Assembly: GCA_020081605.1 (NCBI GenBank)
Contig: JAHREC010000011.1
Location: 3,100,001 to 3,164,000, forward strand
Reading direction: 5' to 3'
DNA from: Albifimbria verrucaria
Lineage: Eukaryota; Ascomycota; Sordariomycetes; Hypocreales; Stachybotryaceae
Length of the DNA stretch: 64,000 nucleotides
The translations under genes were made by a program, and so were the position numbers. The notes under the pieces were generated by a model. The model did no database searches. It saw only the letters and a list, made by a program, of their open reading frames with translations, and was not told the DNA's origin. Positions 25,611 to 36,885 of the stretch are shown here, one piece after another. The stretch's first letter is position 1; every line of letters starts with the position of its first letter.

Positions 25611-26067
25611 ATGACCATCGACCACACCTCTATCAACACTCCCGAAGACAAGTTTGATGCTTGCCTTGCTATTTACATCGCTGGTTTAGAGCCTCTAGGG
25701 TACGAGAAGCGTATGCAGTTCAGGCCCACCAGGGTTGGATTAGGGAACGATGATGCAGCGATCGCAGACTATAAGCAATCCAACTTCTGGATCATAGGAG
25801 TTCCTGGGGAGTCCACGCATACAGTTCACGTCGCTTTCCGGGCAAAGAGTAAGAAGCGCCAACTTAACTGCTGCTCTACCAATTAGTACTAACACGTATG
25901 ATGCAGATCGTGCTACCGTTGACGCCTTCTACACAGCCGCTATTAAGGCTGGAGCTAAGGACAACGGGCCGCCAGGCATCCGAAGTTACTACCACCCCAA
26001 ATACTATGCTGCATTTGTACTCGACCCAGCTGGGAACAACTTTGAGGTTGTTTGTCATGATGCTTAG
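25611..26067 (+). CDS. VOC (glyoxalase/bleomycin-resistance fold) protein
   Basis: Exons 25611-25848 and 25907-26067 encode 132 aa. The 58-nt intron has a GTAAGA donor, ACTAAC branch and GATGCAG acceptor. The N-terminal MTIDHTSINTPEDKFDAC strand carries the conserved His of the first beta-alpha-beta-beta-beta unit. LGYEKRM and SNFWIIG follow, then after the intron a helix (ATVDAFYTAAIKAG) and YYAAFVLDPAGNNFEVV, whose DP.GN.FE pattern includes the metal-site Glu. Fungal members of this single-domain group are about this size. They are metal-dependent lyases, isomerases or dioxygenases, or resistance proteins, so the reaction cannot be given. No frameshift and no signal peptide, so cytosolic. 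Confidence 0.88.
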
Positions 26068-27416
26068 ACCAAAACGGGAGGGCAAAAGACGGCAGTTGGC
26101 CACTCATAGGTCGAGACGAGAGGCGCAAGGAATTTTATGTGAAGTATGGGAAGTTGATCTGATAATGTGAACAAAATGAGGGTACAAGTAGCTATCCATA
26201 GGACTGCCCTGTTTACCTTCTTTCCCCCAACCTTGCTCTTCTCAGGCAGCAAGAGTCATGTTCACAACATCGACAACTCTTTATTCCGAACAATTAATTT
26301 CCTTTCCATGATCATTCTGCCAAGTTGTGAGGAGTGATCGTCAATCGATGTCTAACTGCTCGTTGCTGGTCATTGCCCAGCTTTGCCAGCCTCCCAAGCC
26401 GCCCCTTTCTACTTGCGTCCGCCCAATTAACGTGGATGATCAAATGTCATGATTTAAGCGATTGAGATCTCCTGGGCAATTCTTCTGAGAGCCAATCCGA
26501 TACGATAAAAACTGGCAGCTCTTCCGAACCCACCCCAGTAATCCACAAGGCCCCTGACTGGTACACTTGGCATCCAATTACCAAATGCTAGGCTGTTTCG
26601 AATAAGCTACCTGCTGTCACAAATTAAAGATGTCTCCTGAGAAGTGGGGCGGGTGCCTACATCTGGCTCATGAACCCATCCATGATAAAAGTTTTTGATC
26701 AATTGCAGGAACAGGACATGCGCGGCTCAATATGTACCGCTGATTAATATGTCCTTTCAGGTCCAGTTAAGCATTGAATGCCAAATACTCACATATTGTC
26801 GTTGATTCTAGGGAAGGAGGTTAACCCTATCCGCGCAATTTGATGCCGCAACATCCGCTGAATATGATTCCCGTGTCTACAACGGCAATACACACGGGGC
26901 CCTACACCAAATCTATCCATGTGTCAAAAAGCCGACCATGGCAGTAAATTTCGTAGATATGCAATCCTTCTCCATTATTCAGAACAGTTTGGCCAGGGCC
27001 TCGTTGTGGTTGGTGGAAAAAGGGGAGCAGGGATAAGACGCCCGTACCTCGTTTCAGGACGTGCAATCTATAATATGGGGAGAACCGATGGGATGAAACA
27101 TACAGAACATGCGAAGATCAATCGGAGCTCGATGGAACAATCCAAAAGCAAGGGTTCGTGTTAAGTGGACCTCTCTTTCGGGGGAATATAAGTTCTCGGC
27201 TGGCTCCGGTCTTTGGCTCGACTTTCCTCAGGTCAGGCCTTTGTCGTCCACTTCTTCACCTCGTCGTCATTCTCTTTATCGCAGCCTTGGCTCGCGTTTC
27301 ATTCATTGGTTCATACCTTCATTCATTCTAACCCTGGTGGTTCATCTTCCTCGCTTCACCATATCGTGTCGCTTCTTTTCTAAACACCATCTTTTGAAGA
27401 TATTATAACCGTCAAC
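26068..27416. other. Intergenic, including promoter of the second AA9 gene
   Basis: No supported gene. TATAAG at 27187-27192 lies about 225 bp upstream of the AA9 ATG, and a C/T-rich leader runs from about 27230 to 27410. GTGGGGCGGG at about 26645-26654 resembles CreA/Mig1-type sites (SYGGRG), which would fit carbon repression of an LPMO; this is inference from a short degenerate motif. Confidence 0.45.
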
Positions 27417-28479
27417 ATGCGTCAGTCATTCTCTACGCTCTTGGCCCTGGCCGCTTCCGTGCCTGCAGCTCTGGCCCACTACAACTTCGATGCCCTCATC
27501 GTCAACGGTGAAGTTACCAAACCCTACGAGTACGTTCGTCAGACTACCAACTCCAACTCGCCCGTGGAGGATGTTACCTCTCCGGACATTGTTTGCAACA
27601 AGGGTGGCCTGGATGCAGCTATCAGAAGCAAGACAAAGACCCACGACGTTGCTCCTGGTGATGTGGTTGGCTTCACCGTCGCCAACGACATCGGACACCC
27701 TGGCCCGCTGGCCGTTTACCTGAGCAAGGCTTCTGACGGCACCGAGGCTTCGGACTACCTCGGTGATGGCGATTGGTTCAAGGTTTATGAGCTTACCACC
27801 AGCGACATCACTGATGCCGGTTTGCAGTGGGCAACCTACATCAACAACCAAGGTATCCACAACTTCACCTTCACTCTACCGGAGCAGCTGCCTGCTGGAA
27901 ACTACCTGATGCGTGCTGAGCATGTTGGTCTGCATGGCGCTGGCTCTTTGGTGGTGCTCAGTTTTACATTGGCTGTGCCCAGCTCTCTGTCTCCGGCTCC
28001 GGTTCCGGGTCGCCCTCTCCTGTTGTCAAGTTCCTGGCGCTTATGACGGCAATGAGCCCGGCCTGTTGATCAACATCTACTACCCGGCGCCCAAGAACTA
28101 CACTGCTCCTGGACCTGCAACATGGCCCAATGCTTGTGAGGACCACACTGCCAACCTTGACGGTCAAACCAGTGATGGGGACTGCACTGGCAGCGATGCT
28201 AATCCTGCTCCTGCTCCTGGCAATGGAAACAGCACTCCTGTTCCCACTTCTGCCGTCCCTGTCGCCACCTCGGCTGCTCCCCAGCCTGACAATAGCAGCG
28301 CCGCCAGCACTCCCATCGCTGCCGCACCCACCCCTGTTGAGGTCTCGTCTTCTGCCACATCGGCTGGCGCCGCTGCCCCTACCAAGACCCCATCAACTTG
28401 CGCCAAGAAGCGAGAGCTGCGTAAGCAGCGCCGTGCTGAGCGTGCTGCTGCCCGCCGCAACGCCAAGCGATCATCTTAA
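27417..28479 (+). CDS. AA9 LPMO with Ser/Pro linker and basic tail, two apparent -1 frameshifts
   Basis: Secreted copper polysaccharide monooxygenase, single exon, about 354 aa when reconstructed. A 20-residue signal peptide (ending AALA) leaves His21 as the mature N-terminus (HYNF). The second copper His is H94 in DIGHPGP. The axial Tyr lies in AQFYIGCAQL, which is readable only after correcting the first break at 27947-27949 (TCTTTGG, one T short). A second break at 28033-28034 (TTCCTGG, one C short) restores VVKFPGAYDG and the INIYYPAPKNYTAPGP end of the domain. A linker of about 100 residues rich in Ala, Ser and Pro follows, then a final Lys/Arg-rich tail (KKRELRKQRRAERAAARR). The two breaks add to a full codon set, so a base-call cause is likely. 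The tail replaces a CBM and might bind anionic polymers; that is speculation. Confidence 0.88.
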
Positions 28480-28857
28480 GACATGAGATTTTGTATTAAG
28501 CAGGGATGGTCTCGAACCCAATATTTTCATTGTAGATAGTTGCGTGATAACGTGGTAAAAACGTAACGCTTTTTTATATATATCGAAGGCATATTATACT
28601 ATTTTTGTAGGCCCATATACTTTTGTCATTTCATGTGATTTATGTGGACGTGTGACTAGCTAAGCAACCCCTAGTTACATGCAAGGAATAGATCATTTGT
28701 ACCCATTCGTGCGGTAAATCGACCAATATAATAAGTGTGTTCTGTATCGGGAGGGATGATCATTCGACCTTAGAATCTATTCGACCTGAGAATCTACTGT
28801 AGCTTGAACAGTCGTAGCCTGACCTACTAGGACCCGGCTGATACAGAAAATACCAAC
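28480..28857. other. Convergent 3' intergenic region (AA9 and mannanase)
   Basis: AT-leaning 3' flank of both genes, with poly-A-signal-like AT stretches near 28570-28620; nothing else seen. Confidence 0.5.
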
Positions 28858-30201
28858 TCATGGTTTGCAATGATGGTTGAGGCCCTCAACAGCCTTAGCG
28901 TGAGCATATACAAGCTCTTGTGCTTCCTTATCATCCAAGTAAATCGTGAAGCCATCGTCGTGGTTCCGGCCATATGAGTAGCCGGAGTAACCGAATTGCC
29001 AGTACATGTCTGACAGCTTCTCCTCGACACTAATCTTTGCCAACCACCCACGGCCTCAATTCTTGTCGTGTTGTTCACCTTGCCCAGGTATTCTTGACGA
29101 GCCTCGGGAGTCAACCAACCATATTCCTCATGAACAACCGGCTTGCCAGCTCTTCTTCCAGACTCGGCATGATCGCGGATCCACTGATCGGTCCATTCCA
29201 CTGTCTTAGACCACCAGTCAGGGTACGAGTGGAAGACTCCAAAGTCGATATTATCTAGGGTTAGCTCGTGATCGAAGTCGCCACCATCAGATCCGTTATA
29301 CGCCCAATCGTCCGATTCGATATTGAAACCGCCTTCGCCTCCCCACGTTACGAGGTGATTGGAATCGAGACTCTTGATGTAAGTACTTATCTCATCAATC
29401 CAATTCCCAATAACTTCGGGGTTGCACGAATCTGGGCTGCGTGGGAGATTCCGAACTCCATCAGCACCGCAGCGAGGCTCGTTTCCGAGTTCCCAGGCCA
29501 TGATGGCTGGTGAATCTTTGAACCGTGTGACCATTTCCTTGACGTATCGCTTGAAGTGGTCTTTGATGTGCGGCAGACGGTAGAACTGAAATCGTAAATT
29601 ATGTTAGTTCATGAGGTCGGTATAGGAGGCAAAAACAGCCATTACTAACATCGTCGTGATAACGGCCACCCAGATTTACGGTATACATGTCCATGCCTCC
29701 ATAGTCGGCCCAATTGTTGGTTAAAGCAACAATCAACTTAATACCAACATTGGAAGCTGCATTCACGACCTTGTCGAATAGAGCTACGTTAATGGTTGAG
29801 GTGCCATTCGCCCAATACTGGAAAACAGCATCTGTAGCACCTGCGCCTTCACCGCCGTATTTTGGAAGACCGTTCGGATCGTACGTCACATTTTTGTCGT
29901 TGAAACCCCAGGTGCGGAAGACCCTTAGCCCAGCATCTTTGGCAGCTTGCATTCCCTTCTCAACATCGGCTTGATCCTGACTTATGATTAGCAATTGCGT
30001 GAGCGGTCGTTAGCAGATAGGAATATGCGAACTCCGTTGAAGGGAAGTAGTAGGCGTTACTTCCCGCAAAGTAGAAGTCCTTGCCATCAAGCTGGAACTT
30101 CCCATTGTTGACAGTAACAAACCCTCCGGGGCTTCTCTTGGAGCAGATGGGGCGGCAATTGCTCCTATCCCAAGCAATACGGTCCCTAGGATGGAAAGCA
30201 T
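28858..30201 (-). CDS. GH5 (subfamily 7 type) endo-beta-1,4-mannanase, three apparent -1 frameshifts
   Basis: Secreted enzyme that cleaves internal beta-1,4-mannosidic bonds in mannans. Exons on the minus strand are 30201-30033, 29976-29650 and 29585-28858; introns are 56 and 64 nt (donors GTTCGC and GTTAGT). The start [17 protein letters not shown] is the signal peptide. [19 protein letters not shown] and WELGNEP (acid/base Glu about residue 202) are seen, as is VVHEEYGW (nucleophile Glu at 319 or 320). The C-terminus has [19 protein letters not shown]. Breaks at 30119-30121 (GGTTTG), about 30039-30046 (TTCCCTTC) and 29035-29038 (CAAAG) each lack one homopolymer base; restored, the protein is about 408 aa with all exon phases matching. 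No CBM. The first intron donor is weak and depends on the second correction. Confidence 0.88.
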
Positions 30202-30285
30202 ACCGAAAAATTGATCAACGGGCTCTGTTACGAAGCTTTCCTCTTCCTGGGATAAAAACATACAAAAGATCGAGCATCAATGGAG

Positions 30286-30293
30286 TTTTTATA
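30286..30293 (-). promoter_or_regulatory. TATA box of the mannanase gene
   Basis: TATAAAAA on the minus strand about 85 bp upstream of the ATG at 30201. Confidence 0.6.
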
Positions 30294-30479
30294 CTCGGCT
30301 CGCTCCGACTTACATCGTCCCGATGATTTCCATGCAAATCTCTTAAAATGCACTCGGCACATTTGCCGCCGTGTCCCTGAACGGGGCATTATGGTCCGTC
30401 TGCATACAGTAGGGAAACATAAGAGTTGGAGATGCGGAGTAAGTAGTAAGTGGCTCTGGATATATAATTACGGCGGCCC

Positions 30480-30538
30480 GACAACCCCACCCCTCCCTTC
30501 CCCTCCCTTCCCTCCCTTTCCCTCCTTTTTCGTGGGGA
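30480..30538. promoter_or_regulatory. CCCTYY-rich polypyrimidine tract upstream of the mannanase
   Basis: About 50 bp of nearly pure C/T on the plus strand (CCCCACCCCTCCCTTCCCC and continuation), ending GTGGGG. It lies about 300 bp upstream of the mannanase start. Words match stress-element (CCCCT/AGGGG) and CreA-like (CCCCAC, GTGGGG) consensus. A regulatory role is inferred. Confidence 0.4.
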
Positions 30539-31628
30539 CATCTTGGGAATTCGGACCTCAAATTGACCAAAGACACGTTGCGGAGCGGGACAATAACATA
30601 AAATGAGGCCTCGCCACGTTCCAGCTGCCCCATGGGGTTACATCGCACCTAGCATGGGGAAGCCCGCAGACGTTCTCCAAGTAAAATGAGGTAGCTCAGT
30701 TCGTTGTTTATGTCACTGGGTCGAATTTTCAAGGTGTTTGATCTTCCACATAAACGACATCTCAGGTGCATGATGTTGCATCCATCTAATTCTGTGAACG
30801 ATAGGACGATGAGAGATAAACCACATACCCGTATGTTCCCGCATCTAACTAGCGGTAAATATAATATTTTGATGCAGTACGTTCAGCGGGGTATTACTTG
30901 ATTATTTTTATACGGCAGCTGTTTTACTGGCCATGCCCCTATCGATGTTTAGCAAGCTCGACTGCAACCCTTGATGCTCATACGATTGATGACTCAAGGT
31001 TGAAGATATTCGAGCCTGTCTGTTGCTGGTCTTGCTATGTGCAGTTTTGTTGATGCCCTACAATGAAATATGTAGGAAACCGAGAACAGTATCTCGGCGT
31101 TTCTTCTAGGCATTCCAATCTAGGTGCAAATTTGTTTCCTGGTCTACTCACTCAAAGCTAGGAGAAAAGTGAGGTGATCACCTGTGGCTTCAAGTTGTCT
31201 GGGGTGTTATTGCGGGAACCTTAATACTTTGTGCCTCGATCTCGGGTGGATAAATGGTTACATAGACCTGCAAACCAGTCCATGTTTTAGCAACACCTGA
31301 GATTGGTGGAGCATATTAACTAACCCTGCACATTCATGGACCAGGCTGGGAGTTGCAAGCAACTGCAAGCCTTTGCAAGGAGGATCCTAATGTTTAGCCT
31401 AAAGTCTATAATGGGAGAGGATGCAGTGGCTCGTGGAATTGATGATTTCGAATGTAATTAGCTGATCTATCTTTGTTCGGGTAGCTTTATTATACATGGT
31501 CTGAAGGTGGTTAAATGTGTTAAATAATGAAGCGGACGTCATCAGTTAATTGATTGAGCTAAACTGTCACCGAGGACAATGGCACTTTATTCCAGCAACT
31601 GCATCATGCCGAATAGAAGTTGACAACA
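30539..31628. other. Intergenic, nothing recognised
   Basis: Short ORFs only; no domain or splice pattern seen. Confidence 0.5.
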
Positions 31629-32336
31629 ATGAATTTGGTACTATTCTTCACCCTTGTCGGCCTGACCGTTGCAGAGAATGGCCTGGATGGATGGCTTCGT
31701 TATACTCCAATTGCCAAATGCCGTACGGATAGATACATATCTCAGAGTCTGCCAAAGTCAATTATCATCCTCAATGTCACCTACAGGGGACCTTTGTAAA
31801 TTGCTGGTTCCGAGATCCGCAAGGGCCTCAGCGGCATTCTAGGTTTGGATGCGGATGCCAGCTCTGACGATGCATCGGTATGGATAGAATGCTGACCAGT
31901 AGTGCTGGAAATGACGGACAATGCCCTGCTGCGACCGCTGCCCAATTTGAGAAACATAAACTATTCCGGACACTTTGATGCTTTGGTTACGTCACGTACT
32001 GGAAAGACTGTTATTCAACATTTTCTATGATGCTTATTATGAGGGCGCTGTGACAGCTCAAAATTTCACCGAGACATGGAAGACAATAAACGGAAAAGTC
32101 GAAGCTGAGCGATTCGAACACGAGCTGTTCCGGCTGCAATACCAGGCAGGTGTCACTCGATTGTCTGGCGAGATTCCATTACGGAGTTTTACCGCAACCT
32201 CTCTGGAATACTGGATGAGACAAACAGTGTGCGAAACCACCTTTATAGAATCCAAGCTGAAGACATGGAACTACAGGGTTACAGTCCTGTGGGTGTCTCG
32301 GCTCTAGGAACTGTTGACCACGACATACATATGTAG
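31629..32336 (+). pseudogene. GH67 alpha-glucuronidase remnant with large internal deletion
   Basis: The left part (31629-31875) encodes a signal peptide followed by ENGLDGWLRYTPI, SQSLPKSIIILNVT and IAGSEIRKGLSGI, which match the N-terminus of secreted fungal alpha-glucuronidases. A TAA stop interrupts it before IAGSE. The right part (about 31965-32336) encodes TGKTVIQHF, YDAYYEGAVTAQNFTETW, KVEAERFEHELFRLQYQAG, then in another frame HSIVWRDSITEFYRNLSGI and RIQAEDMELQGYSPVGVS, the family's C-terminal region. About two thirds of the protein, including the catalytic barrel, is missing between them. There is also an apparent extra base at CATTTTCTATG and a truncated end. Unlike the frameshifts elsewhere in the window, this damage is heterogeneous, so the copy is judged truly dead. 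Confidence 0.85.
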
Positions 32337-32950
32337 TCCCGAAACTTAAAGATGAGTTGCTCGATGGAATGCATCTATCGTTACTATAGACGCTTCGGGT
32401 ATTTCGGAGTTTGCATTCGCTTCCGTCTGGGTACGGTGATGGGTTATCAGCATCTGGTGGGAGGCAAAATGGACGAGCTTGAGGTCCTTTCCTAGATGTG
32501 GGAGTTGCCTCCTTTTGGAGAATAGCAGCGATTTTTTCTTCCGAATCATCAACTTTGCGCCCTCGGTGGACTTTGGTGGTGATGGAACCAGGCCACAATG
32601 GTGTGATTAAGGTTATACAGTATCTGGCTATTCGGATGCACCTTCATTGACCTGTAGATGCGGGGTTGTCTTGTGTTCCTCTCCCTTCATGTGGGCATCC
32701 TGGTTAGGTGTATGTGGAGTAGGCCGATCGTGTTTGGAACGGTACTTGAATGGGGTATCTTAACTTTCCCATGCACATTTGTCTTTCTCCCTTTACTCCG
32801 AGTATCCCCAACCTCACCAGGATAGCTCATAGGAAGTCAATAGTAAAAATTTCCTGGAATTCCTAGACGCAAAGCGCTTTTTGTCAAGATCTGCCTGCAT
32901 TAATCTATAGCTTACGAGAAACTTGAGGACGTCAACTTACCATCAAGACC
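32337..32950. other. Intergenic, promoter side of the M20 gene
   Basis: Short minus-strand ORFs (32179-32598, 32346-32552) overlap the glucuronidase remnant and have no domains. Nothing else recognised. Confidence 0.5.
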
Positions 32951-34497
32951 ATGCGAACCCATGCCACCATCGTTCGCCATTTCCGGCAATACTCCTCCTT
33001 GACCAGTCCACCAGGACTCAAAATAAACTCCGAAAGACTCCAAGAGACCATTCATTACAATTGCCAATGGGGTGCTGCGCATCGCTATGGCCCGTAAGTA
33101 CCGCCTCAGGTTAATGAAGTAATTTGTTGCTGACACAGCCCCCATGGCTCTAGAGGACCTACAGAAACTGGTATGTGTCGTTTATCATTGTCTGAAGACG
33201 ATGCTAGGGCGCGACGCTGGTTCTTAAAAGAGACACAGAAGTTGGGTTGTACTGTCTCTGTTGACCAGATGGGTAATATGTTCGCCCGCAAGCCGGGGTC
33301 CCTAGCTTCTAAAGCTCCGATGACAGCCATGGGAAGCCATCTTGATACTCAACCCAGAGGAGGTCGCTACGATGGCATACTGGGCGTTGCTGCTGCTATT
33401 GAAGTGTTACGTACATTGCATGAGAATGAATACATGACAGGCTATGATGTTGGTGTTGTTAACTGGACAAAGTATGTACGCCAATCTTATTCCTTGGTTA
33501 ACTCAATCTAACCATAAATCCTAGCGAAGAAGGAGCCCGGTTTCCCAAATCTATGCTGGCGTCTGGTGTGTGGGCTGGAGCAATTCCCATCCAAGAAGCG
33601 TGGAGCCTGGGAGATATTTTTGATCCAGCCACCACGCTTAAGTCTGAGCTGGAAAGACATGGGTTTCTTGGCGATGTGGCCTGTTCCAGTGACGAAAACC
33701 CCTAGCTGCACATTTCGAACTGCATATAGAACAGGGTCCTAAACTTGAGGCGACAGGAAAGAAAATTGGTGTCGTTCAAGGCGCCCAGGCCTATCGCTGG
33801 TTAACAGTCAATGTTGTTGGCCGAGATGCACACACCGGCACTACACCATACGAAACACGGAAGGATCCGCTTCTGGCCGCTGCCAGAATGATCTCAGCGT
33901 GCAGCGACATTGGCCGAAGAATGGGGCCCTTGTTACCACGGGCGTTATCACGATACCACCGACCTCATCGACCAACACCATTGCAGCCAGTGCCAACTTC
34001 TCCTTAGATATCAGGCACCCCGAGGACGAGATTGTGGCGCAGACCCAAGCAAGTTGCATCGAAGTGATGAATGATTTGGCCGAGAAAGATGGCAAAGGCA
34101 TATCGTTTACTTGGGTCGTAGACTCTGACTCGCCTTCGGTCAAGTTCGACGAGAAATGTATACAAGTTGTCCAGGATGCAGCAAATAACTTGGTTGGCGT
34201 TGATGGATGGCGACCAATCACCAGTGGGGCTGGTCATGATACCGTATACACTAACCGGCGTTGTGCGTCGACCATGATATTTGTTCCATGCAAGGATGGC
34301 GTTAGCCACCATCCAGAAGAATACTGTAGCCCAGAGGACTGGTTAGTTCATCGCATTCAATGTTCCCGGCAGAGCGATGTCATTCTAACATCCATGCAAC
34401 TAGTGCCGTTGGAACACAAGCACTGCTCGAAGCAGTTGTAAGGTATGATAGGCTGAGGGTTAAGACGAACGACCTCAACCACCCGGCAGAAGGTTGA
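32951..34497 (+). CDS. M20-family amidohydrolase (N-carbamoyl-L-amino acid hydrolase / beta-ureidopropionase type), two apparent -1 frameshifts
   Basis: Exons are 32951-33093, 33154-33471, 33525-34341 and 34404-34497; introns of 53-62 nt have good GT...AG ends and matching phases. Reconstructed length is 457 aa. The family hydrolyses N-carbamoyl amino acids or related ureido compounds with two metals. Metal-site motifs are GSHLDTQPRGGRYDG, NWTNEEGARFP, FELHIEQGP and the late His in GVSHHPEEYCSPED; GVVQGAQAYRW and GRDAHTGTTPYE mark the lid domain. Breaks at 33700-33703 (AACCCCTAG, one C short) and at about 33920-33926 (ATGGGGCCC, one G short) restore NPLAAHFEL and MGALVTTGV. The N-terminus has a weak mitochondrial-like, Arg-containing lead (MRTHATIVRHFRQYSS). 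The gene converges on the ICL-family gene; a shared catabolic role is possible but not shown. Confidence 0.87.
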
Positions 34498-34624
34498 TGC
34501 TGGGGCTTGTGCTATAGCAGAAGTGGTTCCGACTCAATCGTAATGTTTCTGGCATAAATGGAAACCAGTATTCGGAGGCCACAAGCCATAACCATAGCCA
34601 TATTAGTGGTTGTTCAACGAGTAA

Positions 34625-35605
34625 CTACACCCCTGAGTAAGATGTACCTCCAGCCTCTGCGTCAATTCTCATAGCCTCGTCAAGTCCAACAATGGTAAAC
34701 AGCTTTTTGGGAGTGAAGTCTTGATCCAACCCTGTCTTTCCAGTGTCTTTGATACGCAGGAGACCATCCCGAATTGCCGAGTATGCAGGACCTATAGACG
34801 CAAATGGGAAGATAATAACCTTGAAACCGAATTCTTTTGCCTGTTCTGGAGTCCATGTTGGGGTTGCTCCATTGTCCACCATGTTCAGCAAAACTGGGAT
34901 GGGTGAGAGTCGCTTGCATACTTCTCTAGCCTCATTTTCATTCGTAATGCCCTCAAGAAATACCACGTCAGCGCCAGATCTTACAGCCGCCTGGAGCCTG
35001 CGAATAGAATCATCAAAGCCATGCACCTGAAGAGCATCTGTACGCGCGATGATGACCATGTCAGAGCCGAGTTTCACACGGGCTTGTACGGCAGCCCTGA
35101 TACGTTGTTCAAATATTTCGATTCCAACAACCTCCTTACCGTCCAAGTGGCCGCACCGTTTCGTCTGGATCTGATCCTCAATGTGCAAACCTGCGACACC
35201 AGCGCGATGATACTGTGCAACGGTGCGGGCAACCATGTTAGGCCCACCGTAGCCCGTATCCGCATCGGCTATGAGAGGAACCCGTTGGTTTAGATTTGCA
35301 ATCATCTCTGCATGCTGGCACATATCATTGAGAGATGCGAAACCAAGGTCAGGCTGACCTAGTTTAGAGGCGCAGGTCCCAGCCCCGGTCTGTGATGGGA
35401 TTAGCCGAGTTTTTTATGGCGAGGGCATTCAATTGAATTTGCTCAGGTTCGAACGTGCCATATACAGGCAATCAAAGCCCACGTTGAGTGCGACCCGGGC
35501 GCTGAGGCCGTCATAGACCCCGGGTGCAATGATGATGGTGTCCTTCTGGGCTAGTAGCTGCCTCAGCTTCGTCGCCGCTTTACTGCTAATGCTTTCCATA
35601 GTCAT
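34625..35605 (-). CDS. Isocitrate lyase / PEP mutase superfamily enzyme, with a GC-AG intron
   Basis: Exons on the minus strand are 35605-35459 and 35389-34625, encoding 303 aa. The start is ATGACTATGG at 35605; the upstream frame begins only with TTG. The TIM-barrel landmarks are IIIAPGVYDGLSARVA, CLYM|TGAGTCASKLGQPDLG across the intron, IADADTGYGG (metal site), VAGLHIEDQ, the catalytic loop KRCGHLDGK, IIARTDAL and VFLEG. The catalytic Cys loop (KRCGH) places it among C-C bond lyases such as oxaloacetate hydrolase, methylisocitrate lyase-like or dimethylmalate lyase enzymes; the exact substrate is unclear. The only junction that keeps phase uses GCACGT as donor with a normal CAG acceptor (35390-35458, 69 nt). 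The frame is otherwise intact. Confidence 0.88.
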
Positions 35606-36885
35606 TAGATTAGGCAAATGATATCTGGTGTACTGAGATAGACTGAGATTGTGCTTTCAGGAAAGCTCAAGGCGTTTGGAGAATATGGTTCATATCTTGT
35701 TGCTACGTGATGTTCAGTGGCTGGTCCCCTCTAGTGAGTATCTTAAACTTCAGTGATGCATCATAAATGAATGGCCTCTTGTATCCACTGTTTGAGCTCA
35801 ATCTCATTCCTGATTGGGTTAATGGCAGATAGAGCATCGTCATGCACCAAAGGAAGCGGGGCTTGCCTCGGCATATGTCAAGGGCTTAGGTGCTGTTCGA
35901 ACCAGCCAATATTGGTCATACAAACCGACAGATGTAGCAGGGCAAGGTCGTATAGGACTCTGCTATCCGAATATAGAGAGACTTGCTATGATAGTGGTGC
36001 CTCTGTGCAGAAATTTGCATTACAACCTACAGGCATGAAGGTCTAACAAGTCTACTGCAATTTTTGGAGTTTTCGGCTTGCCCGAGAATGTCTCACATAC
36101 CATGCATGCCACTACTGTACCTTACAGATGCATCAATCTCCAGAGCAATTCACCGCAGAACCCAAGGGCAATTCAGGTCCGATCAGAAGTATCTGTTGCA
36201 TGACCTCGTTCGATTCATGGTAAGCCTCGGCCGTAGGCCGTATGCCGGGATTCCTGAAAGCCTTCAGAATGTGCCATGAGGCTTCAGGATACCGATATGC
36301 TGGGAGGTGGACACTGCTACAGGTACGGAATGCGAGTCCGTTAAAACCTTGGTACTTGCTAGCCTCAGCCAGCTTACTCCATGTTTGAGTAATTAGCTAC
36401 AAGAAAGCAAGGATCGGCCAATAGCTGATGTTATTGGTAAAACTACACAATCGTCATGAACTTTATACTAGGCCATGACTCGACGTTTTTGCCAGTCAGC
36501 TTCCCGATATGCCCGGGTGAACGCGCATCTAGACTCGAAGCTAGCCAGCTTTGGTTATGGGCCAGGAGTTGCGGCGCTCTTCACCTCTTATGGTGGCCAT
36601 TGGAAAGCCTGACATTGTGGCGCTCTGGGGAAAACTTTGCCAGAGCAAGTTGCCGACTCAGCGTACGTGCGCTCGAGCAAAATATGGACGTGGTACCTTG
36701 ACACCCTGGGTCCTCCTCCATGTTGTCCTCACCATCTCACTGATTGCTCCGTTGGCCTTATCCTCGAGACATCTTCACACAGACGACCACTTCTACCATT
36801 GATAGAGTTCGGCAATCAGAACAGCATTCAGACATGCTACATTCGCAATAGTTCCTGATAGCCATTTCGTGGCTCTCCCTCAAGC
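35606..36885. other. Intergenic; possible eroded coding scraps, not called
   Basis: Between 36456 and 36860 several overlapping plus-strand ORFs read like pieces of protein (for example ASFGYGPGVAALFTSYGGHW, and DSAYVRSSKIWTWYLDTLG in another frame). No family was recognised and no splice chain joins them. Another scrap is 36064-36279. Confidence 0.4.
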
